Origin: Phytopseudomonas dryadis
GTDB lineage: Bacteria > Pseudomonadota > Gammaproteobacteria > Pseudomonadales > Pseudomonadaceae
NCBI RefSeq assembly: GCF_004327355.1
Contig: NZ_QJUM01000007.1
Coordinates: 124,001 to 188,000 of the forward strand
Reading direction: 5' to 3'
DNA length: 64,000 bases
The position numbers were made by a program, and so were the translations under genes. The number at the start of each line of letters is the position of its first letter. The stretch's first letter is position 1. This document shows positions 23,975 through 33,108 of the stretch, piece by piece. The notes below the pieces were generated by a model that ran no database searches, had not been told where the DNA came from, and saw only the letters and a program-made list of their open reading frames with translations.

Positions 23975-25513
23975 ATGAAATCCCGGACTTCATGGGCACC
24001 CGCCCTTGGCCTGATGACGGCGGCGCTGTCCGCCTCGCTGTTTACCCTGTCCAGCTACGCCGCCCCCCTGACCCGTGACAATGGTGCGCCGGTCGGCGAC
24101 AACCAGAATTCGCAGACCGCCGGCAGCACCGGCCCGGCCCTGTTGCAGGACGTGCAACTGATCCAGAAGCTGCAACGCTTCGACCGCGAGCGCATTCCCG
24201 AGCGCGTGGTGCACGCACGCGGCACGGGGGCCCATGGCGAATTCAAGGCCAGCGCCGACATTTCCGACCTGACCCGCGCCAAGGTCTTCACCCCCGGTAC
24301 CACCACGCCGGTGTTCGTGCGCTTCTCCAGCGTGGTGCACGGCAACCATTCGCCGGAAACCCTGCGTGATCCGCGCGGCTTCGCCACCAAGTTCTACACC
24401 AGCGAAGGCAACTGGGATCTGGTCGGCAACAACTTCCCCACCTTCTTCATCCGCGACGCCATCAAGTTCCCGGACATGGTGCACGCCTTCAAACCCGACC
24501 CGAACACCAACTACGGCAGCGACCGCACCCTGTTCGACTTCTTCAGCCATGTGCCGGAAGCCACCCGCACCCTGACCCAGCTGTTCTCCAACGAAGGGAC
24601 GCCAGCCAGCTACCGGCACATGGACGGCAACGGCGTGCACGCCTACAAGCTGGTCAACGACAAGAACGAGTACCGCTACGTCAAGTTCCAGTGGCGCAGC
24701 CTGCAGGGCACCAAGAACCATGACCCGAAACAGGCCGAACAGGTCCAGGGCAAGGACTTCAACCACATGAGCCGCGACCTGATCACCGCGATCAACGCCG
24801 GCGACTATCCGAAGTGGGACCTGTACATCCAGGTGCTGGAGCCGGCCGACCTGGCCAAGTACGACTTCGATCCGCTGGACGCCACCAAGATCTGGCCGGA
24901 CGTGCCCTTCAAGAAGATCGGCCAGATGGTGCTGAACAAGAACCCGGACAACGTCTTCCAGGAGACCGAGCAGGTCGCCCTGGCGCCGGCCAACCTGGTG
25001 CCGGGTATCGAGCCGTCCGAGGATCGCCTGCTGCAAGGCCGCCTGTTCTCCTACGCCGACACGCAGATGTACCGCCTGGGCGTCAACCATGCCTTCCTGC
25101 CGATCAACCAGGCCAAGGTCGCGGTCAACAACGGCAACCAGGATGGCGCGGCGAACATCGGCCACACCACCACCGAGGTGAACTACGAGCCCAGCCGCAT
25201 CAACCCGCGTCCGGCCACCGAGCATGCGCGCTACAGCAACCTGCCGCTGAGCGGCAGCACCGAGCAGAAGAAGATCCAGCGCGAGCAGAACTTCAAGCAG
25301 GCCGGTGATCTGTATCGCTCCTACGACAAGAAGATGCAGGGCGACCTGATCGCCAGCCTGGGCGGTGCCCTGGCCGGCGCCGAAGACGAGAGCAAGCACA
25401 TCATGCTGTCGTTCTTCTACAAGGCCGATGCCCAGTATGGCGAGGGCCTGACCAAAGTGGCCAAGGGCGACCTGGCCCGGGTCAAGTCGCTGGCCGCCGA
25501 GCTGCAGGACTGA
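23975..25513 (+). CDS. katB: Periplasmic catalase KatB
   Basis: 512 residues with a signal peptide (about 1-29, ending SSYAA). The distal His is in RVVHARGTGAHGEF, the active-site Asn in VGNNFPTFFIRD, and the heme-proximal Tyr in RLFSYADTQMYRLG. Length and signal match P. aeruginosa KatB, a peroxide-inducible catalase of the clade-3 small-subunit type. The start has an AAAGAGGA site. ankB follows 86 bp downstream, the usual partner. Confidence 0.93.
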   Translation: MKSRTSWAPALGLMTAALSASLFTLSSYAAPLTRDNGAPVGDNQNSQTAGSTGPALLQDVQLIQKLQRFDRERIPERVVHARGTGAHGEFKASADISDLTRAKVFTPGTTTPVFVRFSSVVHGNHSPETLRDPRGFATKFYTSEGNWDLVGNNFPTFFIRDAIKFPDMVHAFKPDPNTNYGSDRTLFDFFSHVPEATRTLTQLFSNEGTPASYRHMDGNGVHAYKLVNDKNEYRYVKFQWRSLQGTKNHDPKQAEQVQGKDFNHMSRDLITAINAGDYPKWDLYIQVLEPADLAKYDFDPLDATKIWPDVPFKKIGQMVLNKNPDNVFQETEQVALAPANLVPGIEPSEDRLLQGRLFSYADTQMYRLGVNHAFLPINQAKVAVNNGNQDGAANIGHTTTEVNYEPSRINPRPATEHARYSNLPLSGSTEQKKIQREQNFKQAGDLYRSYDKKMQGDLIASLGGALAGAEDESKHIMLSFFYKADAQYGEGLTKVAKGDLARVKSLAAELQD

Positions 25514-25599
25514 TTCACCGGGTACCGCGATGCCGCTTTTCCCGGGCATCGCGGCTACTGTGCAAGCGGGAACGGCCAGTGGCCGTTCGGGAGGTTCCC

Positions 25600-26160
25600 A
25601 TGCTACGTACGATATGTTTCGCGCTGGCGCTGACCGGCGCCGTACCGCTGCTGGCCGACACGCCGCCGGCCAGCGATGCCGAAGGCATCCAGGCGCAACT
25701 GCGCGATTACTATTTCCAGGCGGCGCGCGCGGGCGATAGCGCCATGCTCGACGAATTCATCCAGGCCGGCTACGACCTCGGCACCGCCGACGACAAGGGC
25801 TACACCGCCCTGATCCTCGCCGCCTACCACGGTCACCGCGAGGCGGTGGAGCGCCTGCTGGCCGCCGGCGCCGATGCCTGCGCCCAGGACAAGCGCGGCA
25901 ATACCGCCCTGATGGGCGCCATCTTCAAGGGCGAGTTGCGCATCGCCAAGCGCCTGCTCGACGCCGGCTGCAACCCCGACCAGCGCAATGGCAGCGGCCA
26001 GACCGCGGCCATGTACGCGGCGCTGTTCCAGCGCAAGGACGTGCTCGACGCCCTGGCGGACAAAGGCGCCGACCTGAGCGCCGAGGATGCCTTCGGCAAC
26101 AACGCGCAGCGCCTTGCCCGGGGCGATATCCGCACGCGTTGGCAGCAGGGCCAGCCCTGA
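25600..26160 (+). CDS. ankB: Ankyrin-repeat protein AnkB
   Basis: 186 residues with a signal peptide (MLRTICFALALTGAVPLLAD). Four to five ankyrin repeats follow, with the usual G-x-TAL-x2-A and V-x2-LL-x3-ADA phrases. In P. aeruginosa AnkB is a periplasmic or membrane-associated protein needed for full KatB activity, and the two genes are adjacent there as here. GGGAGG precedes the ATG. Confidence 0.9.
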   Translation: MLRTICFALALTGAVPLLADTPPASDAEGIQAQLRDYYFQAARAGDSAMLDEFIQAGYDLGTADDKGYTALILAAYHGHREAVERLLAAGADACAQDKRGNTALMGAIFKGELRIAKRLLDAGCNPDQRNGSGQTAAMYAALFQRKDVLDALADKGADLSAEDAFGNNAQRLARGDIRTRWQQGQP

Positions 26161-26185
26161 CCGGCGTCGCGCCCGCCGAGCGGGG

Positions 26186-26199
26186 TTGACCCGGATCAA
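26186..26199 (+). promoter_or_regulatory. ANR/FNR-like box
   Basis: TTGAC-CCGG-ATCAA differs from TTGAT-N4-ATCAA at one base. Its centre at 26192.5 is again about 41.5 bp before a start point predicted from a TAGGCT -10-like hexamer at 26222-26227. This repeats the class II layout seen at 23115. Confidence 0.6.
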
Positions 26200-26256
26200 C
26201 GGCAGGGCCGCCCCGGGCGGTTAGGCTGCAGGCTGATTCCCACCAGGAGCGCTGCC

Positions 26257-26535
26257 ATGCACGTCGACCACCATCCGCTGATCCATGACTTCCCCCAGTG
26301 GCGCGCCCAACTGCACCACCTGCGCCAGGAAGACGCCGGCTTCGCCCACCAGGCCGAGGAATACGAAGCCCTGGACAAGCGCATCTGCCGTATCGAGGAC
26401 GGCATCGAACGGCTCGACGATGCGGCCCTGGGCCAGCTCAAGTCGCAGCGCCTGGCGCTGAAGGACGACCTGGCCCGCCGCCTCAAGCGCGAAGCCGGCC
26501 AGTGCTGCGGATGCGGCAACGCCTGCCGCGGCTGA
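26257..26535 (+). CDS. DUF465-like protein with Cys-rich tail
   Basis: 92 residues, MHVDHHPLIHDFPQWRAQLH... The centre YEALDKRICRIEDGIERLDD...LKSQRLALKDDLARRL is a YdcH/DUF465 two-helix hairpin, followed by CCGCGNACRG. The tail closely resembles that of the 23181 protein (CCHCGNDC), as if those two neighbouring functions were fused here. An AGGAGC site precedes the ATG, and an ANR-like box lies about 60 bp upstream. It is followed 8 bp later by a related gene. Confidence 0.8.
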   Translation: MHVDHHPLIHDFPQWRAQLHHLRQEDAGFAHQAEEYEALDKRICRIEDGIERLDDAALGQLKSQRLALKDDLARRLKREAGQCCGCGNACRG

Positions 26536-26543
26536 GCCGCCCC

Positions 26544-26813
26544 ATGACGGTCAAGCTCCGTTCGCCGGACGCCGATGCCGGCCAGCCGCGCGCCGACTGG
26601 CGGCAGTTGCGCCGCTGCGCGCCGGCATTCGCCCGCCTGACCGGCGAGTATGAACGGCTGAACGAGCGCATCTTCCGTGAGGAGGGCGCCGAGGGGGTGG
26701 AGCGCTCGCCGCTCCGCCGGCAACGTGCGCGACTGGAAAACGCCATCGCGCTGCAGTTGCAGCGTTGCAAGGGGACGTGTGACGACGGCTGCCGAGGCTT
26801 GCCCGGCTACTGA
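26544..26813 (+). CDS. DUF465-like paralogue with CxxxCxxxC tail
   Basis: 89 residues from ATG 26544, MTVKLRSPDADAGQPRAD... Y-x-RLNERI-x-REEG...L-x2-QRARLENAI-x-LQL repeats the DUF465 helix pattern. The C-terminus CKGTCDDGC carries three Cys. It starts 8 bp after the previous gene and has the same theme, so the two form one operon. Its start region has no strong ribosome binding site and may rely on coupling. Confidence 0.68.
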   Translation: MTVKLRSPDADAGQPRADWRQLRRCAPAFARLTGEYERLNERIFREEGAEGVERSPLRRQRARLENAIALQLQRCKGTCDDGCRGLPGY

Positions 26814-26938
26814 GTGGCCGCGCCGATGGTCGGCGCGCCCGGCTTGGCGTTTCGGCGGCTGCCGGCGCTGTACGAGGCTGTAAATATATCCAGCCATTTC
26901 GTATCATCCGGGCTTCGTTCGCACAGGAGTCCTCCCCC

Positions 26939-28303
26939 ATGGCCAAGGCCAAGCGCATGTATGGCTGCACCGAGTGCGGCGCGACCTTCCCGAAATGGGC
27001 GGGGCAGTGCGCTGAATGCGGCGCCTGGAACACCTTGGTGGAAACCGTGCTGGAGGCCAGCGCCAGCACACCCGGCGGGCGCACCGGCTGGGCGGGGCAG
27101 CAGGCGCAACTGAAGACCCTGGCCGAAGTCAGCGTCGAGGAAATGCCGCGTTTCTCCACGGCCTCGGCCGAGCTGGACCGGGTACTCGGCGGCGGCCTGG
27201 TGGACGGCTCCGTGGTGCTGATCGGCGGCGATCCCGGTATCGGCAAGTCGACCATCCTGCTGCAGACCCTGTGCAATATCGCCCAGCGTTTTCCCGCGCT
27301 CTACGTCACCGGCGAGGAGTCCCAGCAGCAGGTGGCCATGCGCGCGCGCCGGCTGGGCCTGCCGGAAGACAAGCTCAAGGTGATGACCGAGACCTGCATC
27401 GAAAGCATCATCGCCACCGCCCGCCTGGAAAAACCCAAGGTCATGGTGATCGACTCGATCCAGACCATCTTCACCGAGCAGTTGCAGTCGGCCCCCGGCG
27501 GGGTGGCCCAGGTGCGCGAGAGTGCGGCCTTGCTGGTGCGTTTCGCCAAGCAGAGCGGCACGGCGATCTTCCTGGTCGGCCACGTCACCAAGGAAGGCGC
27601 CCTGGCCGGCCCGCGGGTGCTGGAGCACATGGTCGACACCGTGCTGTATTTCGAGGGCGACCCGGACGGCCGCCTGCGCCTGCTGCGGGCGGTGAAGAAC
27701 CGCTTTGGCGCGATCAACGAGCTGGGCGTGTTCGGTATGACCGACAAGGGCCTGAAGGAGGTGACCAACCCCTCGGCGATCTTCCTCACCCGCGCCCAGG
27801 AGGAAGTGCCGGGCAGCATCGTCATGGCCACCTGGGAGGGCACCCGGCCGATGCTGGTGGAGGTGCAGGCGCTGGTCGACACCAGCCACATGGCCAACCC
27901 GCGGCGGGTCACCCTGGGGCTCGATCAGAACCGCCTGGCCATGCTGCTGGCGGTGCTGCACCGTCATGGCGGCATTCCCACCTACGACCAGGACGTGTTC
28001 CTCAACGTGGTCGGTGGGGTCAAGGTGCTGGAAACGGCATCGGACCTGGCGCTGATGGCGGCCGTCATCTCCAGCCTGCGCAACCGGCCGCTGCCCCACG
28101 ATCTGCTGGTGTTCGGCGAGGTCGGCCTATCCGGAGAGATCCGTCCGGTGCCCAGCGGTCAGGAGCGCCTGAAGGAAGCGGCCAAGCATGGCTTCAAGCG
28201 CGCCATCGTGCCCCGTGGCAACGCGCCCAAGGAGGCGCCGCCCGGGCTGCAAGTGGTGGCCGTGACCCGTCTCGAACAGGCGCTGGATGCGCTGTTCGAG
28301 TGA
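26939..28303 (+). CDS. radA: DNA repair ATPase RadA
   Basis: 454 residues. An N-terminal C4 zinc finger (CTECGATFPKWAGQCAEC) is followed by the RecA-like core, with Walker A GGDPGIGKST at about residue 96 and the RadA-specific KNRFG at about 256. A Lon-protease-like C-terminal domain ends the protein. RadA is a branch-migration helicase acting after RecA in recombination. AGGAG precedes the ATG. Confidence 0.96.
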   Translation: MAKAKRMYGCTECGATFPKWAGQCAECGAWNTLVETVLEASASTPGGRTGWAGQQAQLKTLAEVSVEEMPRFSTASAELDRVLGGGLVDGSVVLIGGDPGIGKSTILLQTLCNIAQRFPALYVTGEESQQQVAMRARRLGLPEDKLKVMTETCIESIIATARLEKPKVMVIDSIQTIFTEQLQSAPGGVAQVRESAALLVRFAKQSGTAIFLVGHVTKEGALAGPRVLEHMVDTVLYFEGDPDGRLRLLRAVKNRFGAINELGVFGMTDKGLKEVTNPSAIFLTRAQEEVPGSIVMATWEGTRPMLVEVQALVDTSHMANPRRVTLGLDQNRLAMLLAVLHRHGGIPTYDQDVFLNVVGGVKVLETASDLALMAAVISSLRNRPLPHDLLVFGEVGLSGEIRPVPSGQERLKEAAKHGFKRAIVPRGNAPKEAPPGLQVVAVTRLEQALDALFE

Positions 28304-28317
28304 GGCCGCGCGCCGGC

Positions 28318-28467
28318 TCAGTGGATCAGGCAGGCCGCGTCCGCCTGCCGGCGGCGTTGCAGGCGCTGACTGACGCGGGCCAGCCAGGCGACGTAGAGCG
28401 CTGGCCGAGTCACACTCTGGCGGGGCGAATGGAAACCGGCTGTCTTGGCGATAGGGGCGGTGATCAT
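28318..28467 (-). CDS. 49-residue basic protein downstream of radA, unknown function
   Basis: MITAPIAKTAGFHSPRQSVT followed by a basic Arg/Gln-rich helix (WLARVSQRLQRRRQADA). A good GGAGG ribosome binding site lies 7 bases before the ATG, and a perfect ANR-like palindrome lies 71 bp upstream. Size and helix resemble small DUF1127-like regulators, but the match is weak. It converges with radA; the stops are 14 bp apart. A similar small gene sits next to radA in P. aeruginosa, as far as I recall. Confidence 0.65.
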   Translation of the reverse strand: MITAPIAKTAGFHSPRQSVTRPALYVAWLARVSQRLQRRRQADAACLIH

Positions 28468-28537
28468 GACGGTACCTCCGTGCGGCATTGCCGTTCTGGG
28501 TTCGTCTCTATCCTGCGACTGGCCCTTCCCGGCGAAC

Positions 28538-28551
28538 TTGACCGAGGTCAA
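28538..28551 (-). promoter_or_regulatory. ANR/FNR-like palindrome before the 49-residue gene
   Basis: TTGAC-CGAG-GTCAA is a perfect inverted repeat. On the minus strand it is followed at class II distance by an AGGATA/GATAGA -10-like element near 28505-28514. Confidence 0.5.
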
Positions 28552-28603
28552 TGATCGCCGGGCGCTGGCCGCGACAGGACGCCGCATGGCCAATGCCGAT
28601 TTT

Positions 28604-28735
28604 GTAGGAGCCCCGACCTCGGCGCGATAGGGTTGTGTCCATTCAGCGGCATCTACGGCGCAGCCACCAATCGCCGCGGGGTCGCGGCTCCTACAGGGCC
28701 ACGGCAAACCGCCGTTTTGCGGACCCAATGCTTGA
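28604..28735. repeat. Repeat family 3 (GTAGGAGC type), copy A
   Basis: Starts TGTAGGAGCCCCGACC and ends with a GGCAAACCGCCGTTTTGCGG palindrome. Relatives lie at 32169-32358, 35471-35656 and 36774-36856. These are Pseudomonas REP-like elements with the GTAGGAGC head. Confidence 0.75.
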
Positions 28736-28754
28736 CTGACTGGCATTGGCCGCA

Positions 28755-30866
28755 TCAATTGCCGCTGCGCCGTCGGCGCCAGAGCACGACACCCGCGAGC
28801 AGCAGCACGGGGATGGCCGCCAGCAGGTACTTGTACGGCCGCAGTGCCTGGCGCACGGCCTGTTGGCGCTGTTGCCAGAGCAGCGCGCGGGCACCGTCGA
28901 AGTTCGCCTCGGGGCAGTCGTAACCGAAGTGCCGGGCCCAGGGGACGTAGGGGCCCTGTTCCACATAGCGCCGGTAATAGCCGCGGGCGATATCCGGCGC
29001 GCGCTCCAGCGTCCAGCCCGTGGCCAGGCACAGCGAGACGGCGAAGGCCTGGCTGCGCGGCGGCAGATGGTCGGCGGCGCGGCTGGCCAGATCCGCCGCC
29101 ACGTAGCGGTAGTGGAAGCGCCGGTCGGGGTTGGCGGCGCTGGCATTCTGCCGTTCGGCCTCGGCTGCACTCAGTAGCCCCGCCGGCTGTAGCCGAGCCT
29201 CACGGCGAGTGGCGAAGTAGAAGCTGCCGCCGAACCAGACGTTGTCCGGGTCCAGCTCGTACCCCATCAGATCCAGGCCTTCGCGAGCGACGATGGCCGC
29301 ACGGTAGTACCCCTCGGCCTTGCCGATGTCCGTCCAGGCGGATTCGGCCTGGTCCAGGGCCGTCTGGTACTGCCGGGCCTGGTCGCGCAGTTCGTCACGG
29401 TTGAAATAAGCGATGGCCTGCTCGCTGCGACCTTCGCGCACCAGGCGCCGGGCCAGCAGTTCACGCATGCGGTTGGCTACCGGTTGCCGCCAGTCCTCGG
29501 CCGGTTGGTCTTCGGCCGCGATATGGGCGTCGACATAGCCCTTCAGCTCGTCGACGCTGAGCACCCGCTCGGCCACCAGGGCGGCGTCCATCCAGTAGAG
29601 CTCGCCACCGCGGTACAGCTGTTCGAAGGCGTCCAGGTAGTCGCCACGCTCCAGGGCCAGGATGGCCATTTCGCCACCGATGCGGCAGCCCGGTTGCACC
29701 GTTTCGTAGGTGCCGCCCTCGGTCATGCGCAAGCCCCAGCTTTCTTCCCGGGGAAAGGCCTTGGCGGCTGCGGCATAGGCCTGCAGGGCCGCCGGCTTGT
29801 CGCCGCGTTGCAGGGCCAGCTTGGCCCGCAGCCACCAGGCCAGGCCGCTGTCGCCGGCCTGTTCGAGGAAGCGCCGGGCATTGCCGTAGTCGCCGCGCTG
29901 GTAGCTGAGCGCGGCCAGGCGGTCGGCGTTCTCCAGGGCGGCTACGGGCAGCTTCTGCAACTGTTCGATCAGCGCCTGGGTCGCCTCGGACAGCGGGTCG
30001 AAGCTGTCCAGGCGGCTGAACAGCTGGGCGGTCAGCAGGCGCTGGACTGGCGGCTGGTCGAGCAGGGTGGCCAGGCGTTCCGGCGGCAGGGCCATCAGCG
30101 CGCGCGCCACCTGGCGCAGCGAGCTGGTGCCCGTCGCCGAGCCATGGCGCGACTGGCTGGCATACAGGTGGATGGCGCCGGCCCAGTCGTCCCGCAGCAG
30201 GGCCAGGCGGGCTTCTTCGCCGAGGCTGGCGATGCCCAGTTCGAGCGGGTCGCTGAAGCCCTCGATGTGCAGGTCGCGGGCCTGCCGATAGGCCTCGGCG
30301 GCGCGCTGCAGCAGAGCCAGGCGGGCGTCCTCGTCGGTGTCCTGCGCCTGGCGTGCCAGGCTGCGGCCCAGCGAGTAGGCGGCCCAGGTGCTGCGCAGGG
30401 CGCGCTGCTCGGCGGGCAGGGCCAGCACGCGACGGAAATAGTCGCTGGCGCGCGCGTCGTCACCCCGGGCGAAGGCCACCGCTCCCGCCGTATACAGACG
30501 CAGTTCGGCGGGGAGATCGCGGCCTTGCGCCTCGACCTGGGCCGGATCGTCCAGCGTGCGCAGGGTGGCGATGCGCTGCGCCTGGGCGGTGGGCATTTGC
30601 TCGCGCTCGGCCTGGTCGCGGGCCGAGGTGTAGGCATCGTCGTCATACCAGTAGTTGCTGAGGGTGCCCGCGCCGGCCTGGCCCAACTGCTCGATGGCCG
30701 TCCCCAGGCGGCTGACCTCGAAATTGAAATTGCCCTCCGGCAGCTCGCTCAGGGCGTTGGCCCGGTCGTCCAGCAGGCGATAGGGAAAGTCCGGGCCGCA
30801 GGCCTGGGCGGCGAGTGGCAGCAGCGTGGCGAGGGCGAAGGCCAGGCGCCAGTCAGTCTTGTGCAT
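28755..30866 (-). CDS. Exported TPR-like repeat protein, unknown function
   Basis: 703 residues from ATG 30866, MHKTDWRLAFALATLLPLAA..., with a signal peptide ending AQA, then mature CGPDFPYRLLDDR; the Cys could alternatively be lipidated. The body is rich in helical pairs such as ADRLAALSYQRGDYGNARRF and RGDKPAALQAYAAAAKAFP, i.e. TPR/Sel1-like repeats. One membrane helix near the C-terminus (KYLLAAIPVLLLAGVVLW) plus RRRR would anchor it in the inner membrane with the body in the periplasm. The start overlaps the preceding DUF3142 gene by 14 bp, so they act together. Function unknown. Confidence 0.75.
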   Translation of the reverse strand: MHKTDWRLAFALATLLPLAAQACGPDFPYRLLDDRANALSELPEGNFNFEVSRLGTAIEQLGQAGAGTLSNYWYDDDAYTSARDQAEREQMPTAQAQRIATLRTLDDPAQVEAQGRDLPAELRLYTAGAVAFARGDDARASDYFRRVLALPAEQRALRSTWAAYSLGRSLARQAQDTDEDARLALLQRAAEAYRQARDLHIEGFSDPLELGIASLGEEARLALLRDDWAGAIHLYASQSRHGSATGTSSLRQVARALMALPPERLATLLDQPPVQRLLTAQLFSRLDSFDPLSEATQALIEQLQKLPVAALENADRLAALSYQRGDYGNARRFLEQAGDSGLAWWLRAKLALQRGDKPAALQAYAAAAKAFPREESWGLRMTEGGTYETVQPGCRIGGEMAILALERGDYLDAFEQLYRGGELYWMDAALVAERVLSVDELKGYVDAHIAAEDQPAEDWRQPVANRMRELLARRLVREGRSEQAIAYFNRDELRDQARQYQTALDQAESAWTDIGKAEGYYRAAIVAREGLDLMGYELDPDNVWFGGSFYFATRREARLQPAGLLSAAEAERQNASAANPDRRFHYRYVAADLASRAADHLPPRSQAFAVSLCLATGWTLERAPDIARGYYRRYVEQGPYVPWARHFGYDCPEANFDGARALLWQQRQQAVRQALRPYKYLLAAIPVLLLAGVVLWRRRRSGN

Positions 30867-32052
30867 GGGCAAGCGTACCTTGATCGAGGTGGCGGCAGCG
30901 GGCCCAGCCCAGGGGCCGGGAGTGTCCGGCGGCGAGGGGCGCGCTGCGTTGACGGGTGAAGACCAGAGCATCGGCCGTGCGCTGCAGGCGATAGGGCGGC
31001 AGGGCATCGGCGGCGTCGCAGGCGCCGGCCGCTATTTCGAGGCGCGCCGGCAGTTCGGCCTCCAGGGTGCCGTTGTTGTCGACGAACAGCTGCTGGACAG
31101 CGTCCCGGGTGTCGACGCGCAGCTCTACCCTGGCCTGCAGCGGCTGGCCATCGATGACGGCGAGCAGGGTCGGCATGGGCCAGGCCCGGCGGTCGCCGGG
31201 CAGTGGCAGGCGAAACCAGACGATGCCGGCCAGGTGCCGCAGAGCGTCGCCACGCAGGCCGTCGATCAGGCCGGCCACCGCCTGTGGCTCGGCGCGCAGT
31301 TCGTGGCGCGCGCCGGCGTGCGGCAGCGTCACTTCGCTTTCCACCAGGGGCAGGCCGTCAGGGCTGTCGAGCAGGGCGACGCCATAGGCCGGCAGGGCGA
31401 GGAAGAAGGGCGTCGGGCTGCGTTCGGCATAGCGCCTGGCCCAGCGCCGCGCCTGGCCGGCATCGAACAGGCCGGCGCGCGGGTCGCTGACCGCGTGTAC
31501 CTGCAGCACCGAGCTGTCGACGCTGGCCAGCAGGGCATCCAGGTGAGGGCTGTCGAGCCAGGCGGGCAGGGCGGTGATGCTCAGGCGGATATCCTGCGGC
31601 AGGCGTTCGCGCAGGGCTTGCAGCCAGTGCACGTAGCCCGGCAGGCGGGCCGTGGCGCAGTCATGGTCGATCTCCAGGCCGACCGGCTGCAGGCCGGCGC
31701 TGCGCCAGTCGGCCAGCAGGCTGTCGATGCGGGCGCCGATTTCGGCCTGATCCAGTTGCGGCAACTGGCCGTCCAGGCGCACCACGGCGATCACCGGCCG
31801 ACCATCGCGGATCAGCAGCGGCAGATCCGGGTAGGCACGCGCCCAGCCGCCCTGGGGATGGCCTTGCAGGGCCAGCACCCGCAGGGTGGACATATGCGTC
31901 CGGGTTCGGGCCAGCGCCTCGGCATGGCTTGGCTGCCACTGGCGCTGCCAGATGTACACCTGCTGTTCCAGCGGTTCCGATGAGGGTACCGAACAGGCGC
32001 TCGACAGGAGCGCCAGCAATAGCGGGCCGAGGTAGGTAATGGGGCGGGGCAT
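30853..32052 (-). CDS. DUF3142 lipoprotein-like protein
   Basis: 399 residues. N-terminal MPRPITYLGPLLLALLSSAC looks like a lipoprotein signal, though position -3 is Ser rather than Leu. The VYIWQRQW start of the mature part, VGLEIDHDCATARLPGYVHW and ITALPAWLDSP are family hallmarks of DUF3142, which has a TIM-barrel-like glycosidase appearance. It overlaps and probably co-operates with the TPR-like protein downstream. Enzymatic activity is unproven. Confidence 0.78.
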   Translation of the reverse strand: MPRPITYLGPLLLALLSSACSVPSSEPLEQQVYIWQRQWQPSHAEALARTRTHMSTLRVLALQGHPQGGWARAYPDLPLLIRDGRPVIAVVRLDGQLPQLDQAEIGARIDSLLADWRSAGLQPVGLEIDHDCATARLPGYVHWLQALRERLPQDIRLSITALPAWLDSPHLDALLASVDSSVLQVHAVSDPRAGLFDAGQARRWARRYAERSPTPFFLALPAYGVALLDSPDGLPLVESEVTLPHAGARHELRAEPQAVAGLIDGLRGDALRHLAGIVWFRLPLPGDRRAWPMPTLLAVIDGQPLQARVELRVDTRDAVQQLFVDNNGTLEAELPARLEIAAGACDAADALPPYRLQRTADALVFTRQRSAPLAAGHSRPLGWARCRHLDQGTLAHAQD

Positions 32053-32168
32053 GCCGGTTTTCGTCGCGTATCAGGGGAAGCCGTGATGATGGCATACGAT
32101 ACGCTGCGCCGAGCGACATGGGGCGACGTTGCGCAGAAACGCAGGAAAAAAGCTGGGATTGGGGACAT

Positions 32169-32358
32169 GCCGATCAGATAAGGTTTTTGCAGGGGCAGGG
32201 GGCCTACGGAAGAGCGGAAAACCGCCGCCCGCGTAGGCGCGTCGACCTCGGCGCGATGCGCTGCTGGCTATCGCACGACGCGGGTCATGGCCACCCCTCG
32301 CCGCGCTGGCGCGGCTCCCGCAGGGCCAGGGCAAACCGCCGTTTTGCGGGCCCAATGC
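32169..32358. repeat. Repeat family 3, copy B (left arm of an inverted pair)
   Basis: About 190 bp from GCCGATCAGATAAGGTTT to AAACCGCCGTTTTGCGGGCC. The same ends occur in inverted order at 35471-35656, so the two copies bracket mapZ, cstA and ybdD. This copy fills most of the 375-bp gene-free gap 32053-32427. Confidence 0.75.
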
Positions 32359-32427
32359 CTGATTAGGGATTGGGGCGTCATCCGCCCCGTGTCGTCGAAC
32401 GAAGCCGAGCACGCCGCTCGCTGCGGC

Positions 32428-32802
32428 TCAGGTATCGTCCTCGCACAGTGCGGCCAGTTCACGTTCCAGCAACTGCTCGTCGCCCAGGTTCAGTTCCACC
32501 AGGCGGCGCAGGTGGCTCATGGAGTCGAGGTCGATGTGCTGGCAGAGAAAGCCCAGCACCTTGGCTTCGCTGTGAACCAGCTCCACCTGCATGACCACGC
32601 GCAAGGTGTCGGTGAGGGTAATACGGGCTTCGAAGGTCTGGCCCGTTGTGCCATCCCAGTCCTTGGGGCGCCTGATCAGCAAGCCCTTGAACGAAATATC
32701 GTGAAGCTCGACCGGCCAGATCCTCTCGGCCTGGACAATTTCGGTGGGTGCATCGAAGGCGATGCGCTGGAAGCGCCGACGTTCGTTGGCTATGTCGTTC
32801 AT
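32428..32802 (-). CDS. mapZ: PilZ-domain c-di-GMP adaptor MapZ
   Basis: 124 residues from ATG 32802. It has the c-di-GMP-binding RRRFQR (RxxxR) at about residues 8-13 and the second motif DISFKG (DxSxxG) at about 35-40. The C-terminus CQHIDLDSMSHLRRLVELNL...ELLERELA is almost that of P. aeruginosa PA4608/MapZ. MapZ binds c-di-GMP and inhibits the chemotaxis methyltransferase CheR1. CCAGGAG precedes the start. Divergent from cstA. Confidence 0.9.
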   Translation of the reverse strand: MNDIANERRRFQRIAFDAPTEIVQAERIWPVELHDISFKGLLIRRPKDWDGTTGQTFEARITLTDTLRVVMQVELVHSEAKVLGFLCQHIDLDSMSHLRRLVELNLGDEQLLERELAALCEDDT

Positions 32803-33108
32803 GCAAAAACTCCTGGAAGGTGCACTCACTATAGCCAAGGTGAGCATGAAGCGTGTGGCGGCGGCACCGCGCGGTCGAGCGGAAGTGCCATCCGCCGCGC
32901 AATGGCCGCGCTGGCGGCCTGCCGATGGCCGCGCGTTTTGGGTGGAACGCACGGTGCTCGTTCGTCGTCTGTGCATAGGATACCGGGCGTGGCGACCCGC
33001 TCGACCGCTCTGTTACGGCGCTGATGGCGATCCGCGGGGACTAGTGATTTCCCGTCCGGCGTCTAAGCTGATCTGGCTGTTCGTGCGTTTTCCCTTCGGA
33101 GTGCATCT

